Shown here one piece after another: positions 5,854 through 7,816 of a stretch of 7,816 bases of DNA. Position numbers and translations under genes: made by a program. The DNA lies in the NCBI GenBank assembly GCA_003225615.1, contig QIAS01000114.1:11976-19791 (forward strand), written 5' to 3'. Positions within the stretch are counted from its first letter, which is position 1; each line of letters begins with the position of its first letter. This DNA is from Acidobacteriota bacterium. GTDB lineage: Bacteria; Acidobacteriota; Terriglobia; Terriglobales; Acidobacteriaceae. The notes under the pieces were generated by a model. It saw only the letters and a list, made by a program, of their open reading frames with translations, searched no databases and was not told the DNA's origin.

Positions 5854-7816
5854 ATGTCCAACCTGTCCGGCGTTGCCGAACCGCAAAGGTCCCTGTTTCA
5901 AGCTCAACCATCATGGATGCACGACTCGGCAACGAAATTGGAGCGCGAGCTCACGACAAAGTATGGAGAGCAGCAAAGAGTCCGGCTCGAGCGTGGGCTG
6001 CATCAGGTTCTTGAGTTCTGGCGCGAGCAGGATGGAGACTCGACTGCATTTGAAGAATTCGTTCGTGCCAACTTCGCAGGCGATCAAGCGACCCTGGACA
6101 CGATCTTTAATCGTTACCAGAGCCTGCTGGAGCAGATCGATGGGCATATGCACGAAATCACCCGCGAGTTTCGCCAGCAGCAGGATCTTGATCTCGGGGC
6201 TGTGCTTCCCTTTGACGACATGTTTGCCGGATACGATCCCTCGGCGCATGTCCTAGACGATTTCTTTCAAAACAAGCTGGCCTTTGTGGTGCTGCTGAAT
6301 TTTCCGCTGACTACGCTGGATGAGCGTCTCAAACAGGGGGAGCACTGGAGCCGACGGCAATGGGCCGAAGCACGGCTGGCACAGCGGTTTTCCAAGCGAA
6401 TTCCGGCAGAAGTAAACCTGGCTATCGCGCGCGCCGCATCCGAGGCCGATCAGTATGTCGCGTCGTACAACATCTGGATGGGGCATCTGCTGGATTCAAA
6501 CGGCAAACGCCTTTTCCCGGCGGAAATGCGTCTGCTCAGCCATTGGAACTTGCGGGATGAAATCAAGGCCGATTATGCGGACGCGCAGAACGGGCTCGCC
6601 AAGCAGCGCATGATTCAACAAGTAATGGAGCGCATCGTCACGCAGACGATTCCTCGGGTGGTCATTAATAATCCGAATGTTGACTGGAATCCTTACAGCG
6701 ACGAGCTCAAACCGGCGGCTAGGGATTCGGAGCGGGGCGCGGCCGCGGATATAAAGATCACGGGCGACCCCGAGGCTGGGACGCGTTATGCCAAGTTGCT
6801 CAATACGTACGCTGCTTCGAAGCTGGCCGACGCTTACTCGCCTACCGCACCGACTTTGATCGCAAGGCGTTTTGAAGAGGACCGCGAAATTCCGGAAGCG
6901 CGAGTGAAGGCGATGCTGGAGCAAGTGCTTACCTCGCGGCTCGTGCCGCGCGTGGCCATGTTGATTCAATCCCGCTTAAAACGACCTCTGGAGCCCTTTG
7001 ATATCTGGTACAGCGGCTTTCGTCCGGGCAGCAAGTACAGCGAAGCGGAGTTGGACACGATTGTGGCCAAGAGATATCCGACGCCCGAGACTTACCAGAA
7101 GGACATTCCAAATCTTCTTATGCGGCTGGGCTTCTCGCCGGAGCGGGCGCGTTTTGTGGGGGAGAATATCGTGGTGGATCCGGCTCGCGGTTCCGGTCAT
7201 GCCATGGGGGCGGCCATGCGGTCGGAGAAAGCCCACCTGCGCACGCGCATCGGCAAAGGCGGCATGAATTACAAGGGATTCAACATTGCAGTTCACGAGA
7301 TGGGGCACAACGTAGAGCAGACTTTTTCGCTTAATCGAGTGGATTACACGCTTTTGGAAGGTGTTCCCAATACCGCGTTCACGGAGGCATTGGCGTTCGT
7401 GTTCCAGGCACGGGACCTCGAACTGCTCGGGCTTCCCGCTCCCGATGCGCAGAGTGAGGCGATGCGGGTTTTGAATGATTTTTGGGCTACGTATGAAATC
7501 GCGGGCGTGGCCCTGGTTGATATGGCAGTGTGGCATTGGATGTATGACCATCCCGAGGCTACGCCGAAGCAACTCAACGACGCCGTCGTGCAGATTTCGA
7601 AAGACATGTGGAACCGCTACTACGCTCCAGTGTTTCACAAGAATGACGTGGTGCTGCTCGGAGTGTATTCGCACATGATCGATTCCTTTCTTTACCTGCC
7701 GGATTATCCGATCGGACACATGATTGCTTTCCAGATCGAAGAGCAGATGAAAAAGGCGGGCAATGTGGGCAAGGAGTTCGAGCGTATGGCTACCATGGGG
7801 CGGGTCACGCCGGATT
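5854..7816 (+). CDS. Predicted M2/M3-like zinc metallopeptidase (gluzincin), 3'-truncated by window
   Basis: The frame stays open for 654 codons to the window edge, with no internal stop. The zinc motif HEMGH (His481, Glu482, His485) is preceded by GMNYKGFNIAV. It is followed 26 residues after the second His by Glu511 in LEGVPNTAFTEALAF, the expected third ligand. The EG..N..F.EA spacing resembles angiotensin-converting-enzyme-like M2 and M3 peptidases (clan MA, gluzincins). Near the visible end, YPIGHMIAFQIEEQM (618-632) resembles the substrate-contacting helix of that superfamily. The rest looks largely alpha-helical, with a short low-complexity segment near 285-310 (PAARDSERGAAAD) and a Gly-rich DPARGSGHAMGAAM stretch from 442. 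No signal peptide follows the chosen ATG, so a cytoplasmic oligopeptidase is the plain reading; an upstream in-frame extension is hydrophobic and is discussed as a finding. The gene is 127 bases after lpd, beyond two hairpins, so it is probably a separate unit. I do not recognise a named gene, and the substrate is unknown. The gene call is certain, the peptidase class likely. Confidence 0.75.
   Translation, partial: MSNLSGVAEPQRSLFQAQPSWMHDSATKLERELTTKYGEQQRVRLERGLHQVLEFWREQDGDSTAFEEFVRANFAGDQATLDTIFNRYQSLLEQIDGHMHEITREFRQQQDLDLGAVLPFDDMFAGYDPSAHVLDDFFQNKLAFVVLLNFPLTTLDERLKQGEHWSRRQWAEARLAQRFSKRIPAEVNLAIARAASEADQYVASYNIWMGHLLDSNGKRLFPAEMRLLSHWNLRDEIKADYADAQNGLAKQRMIQQVMERIVTQTIPRVVINNPNVDWNPYSDELKPAARDSERGAAADIKITGDPEAGTRYAKLLNTYAASKLADAYSPTAPTLIARRFEEDREIPEARVKAMLEQVLTSRLVPRVAMLIQSRLKRPLEPFDIWYSGFRPGSKYSEAELDTIVAKRYPTPETYQKDIPNLLMRLGFSPERARFVGENIVVDPARGSGHAMGAAMRSEKAHLRTRIGKGGMNYKGFNIAVHEMGHNVEQTFSLNRVDYTLLEGVPNTAFTEALAFVFQARDLELLGLPAPDAQSEAMRVLNDFWATYEIAGVALVDMAVWHWMYDHPEATPKQLNDAVVQISKDMWNRYYAPVFHKNDVVLLGVYSHMIDSFLYLPDYPIGHMIAFQIEEQMKKAGNVGKEFERMATMGRVTPD

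Noticed and set aside
5873..6256. Possible separate small gene in another + frame at the start of the peptidase
   Set aside because: The frame starting at 5854 has the Shine-Dalgarno sequence and continues unbroken into the conserved peptidase, so the alternative frame is a shadow and there is no frameshift.
6976..7719. Minus-strand open frame of 247 codons opposite the metallopeptidase
   Set aside because: The + strand frame encodes HEMGH and other coherent motifs, and the reverse translation shows no family features. The same judgement applies to the reverse frames at 394-1065, 4920-5630 and 6496-6969.
1..7816. CRISPR array, mobile element, tRNA or defence cassette
   Set aside because: I found no regularly spaced repeats, transposase or integrase motifs or tRNA-like cloverleaf. 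Nearly all of the window is accounted for by four metabolic or peptidase genes.

Overview
The window holds four genes, all on the + strand. Three form a pyruvate dehydrogenase (PDH) complex operon, and the fourth encodes a predicted zinc metallopeptidase of an unnamed kind. GC content is moderately high (high fifties by eye). The E1 is the homodimeric AceE type, best known from Proteobacteria, but the linkers and the downstream gene do not look like an ordinary enterobacterial locus. An Acidobacteriota genome (Koribacter-like or relative) is my best guess. It rests on overall style and on the peptidase, which resembles conserved acidobacterial proteins as I remember them. No phylogenetic marker in the window proves it.

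Layout. Positions 1-2436 are the 3' part of aceE (E1); about 80 N-terminal residues lie upstream of the window. Positions 2469-4274 are aceF (E2), starting at GTG, with two lipoyl domains, a subunit-binding domain and an acyltransferase domain. Positions 4290-5726 are lpd (E3). The gaps are 32 and 15 bases, so the three genes are almost certainly co-transcribed and yield all the subunits of one complex: E1 decarboxylates pyruvate and acetylates lipoyl-lysines on E2, E2 passes the acetyl group to CoA, and E3 reoxidises the dihydrolipoyl groups with NAD+.

Positions 5727-5853 are a 127-base spacer with two adjacent GAGACG-type hairpins and then a strong Shine-Dalgarno sequence. From 5854 to the window edge runs an open, stop-free gene of at least 654 codons. 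It carries HEMGH plus a downstream glutamate in an E-G-x-x-N-x-x-F-x-E-A context, the layout of M2/M3-type gluzincin peptidases. Its C-terminus lies outside the window.

The PDH part is orthodox and well supported. The less-described material is the metallopeptidase, its uncertain N-terminus (cytoplasmic or exported), and the hairpin pair in the spacer. I see no CRISPR array, tRNA, rRNA, insertion sequence, phage gene or defence system.
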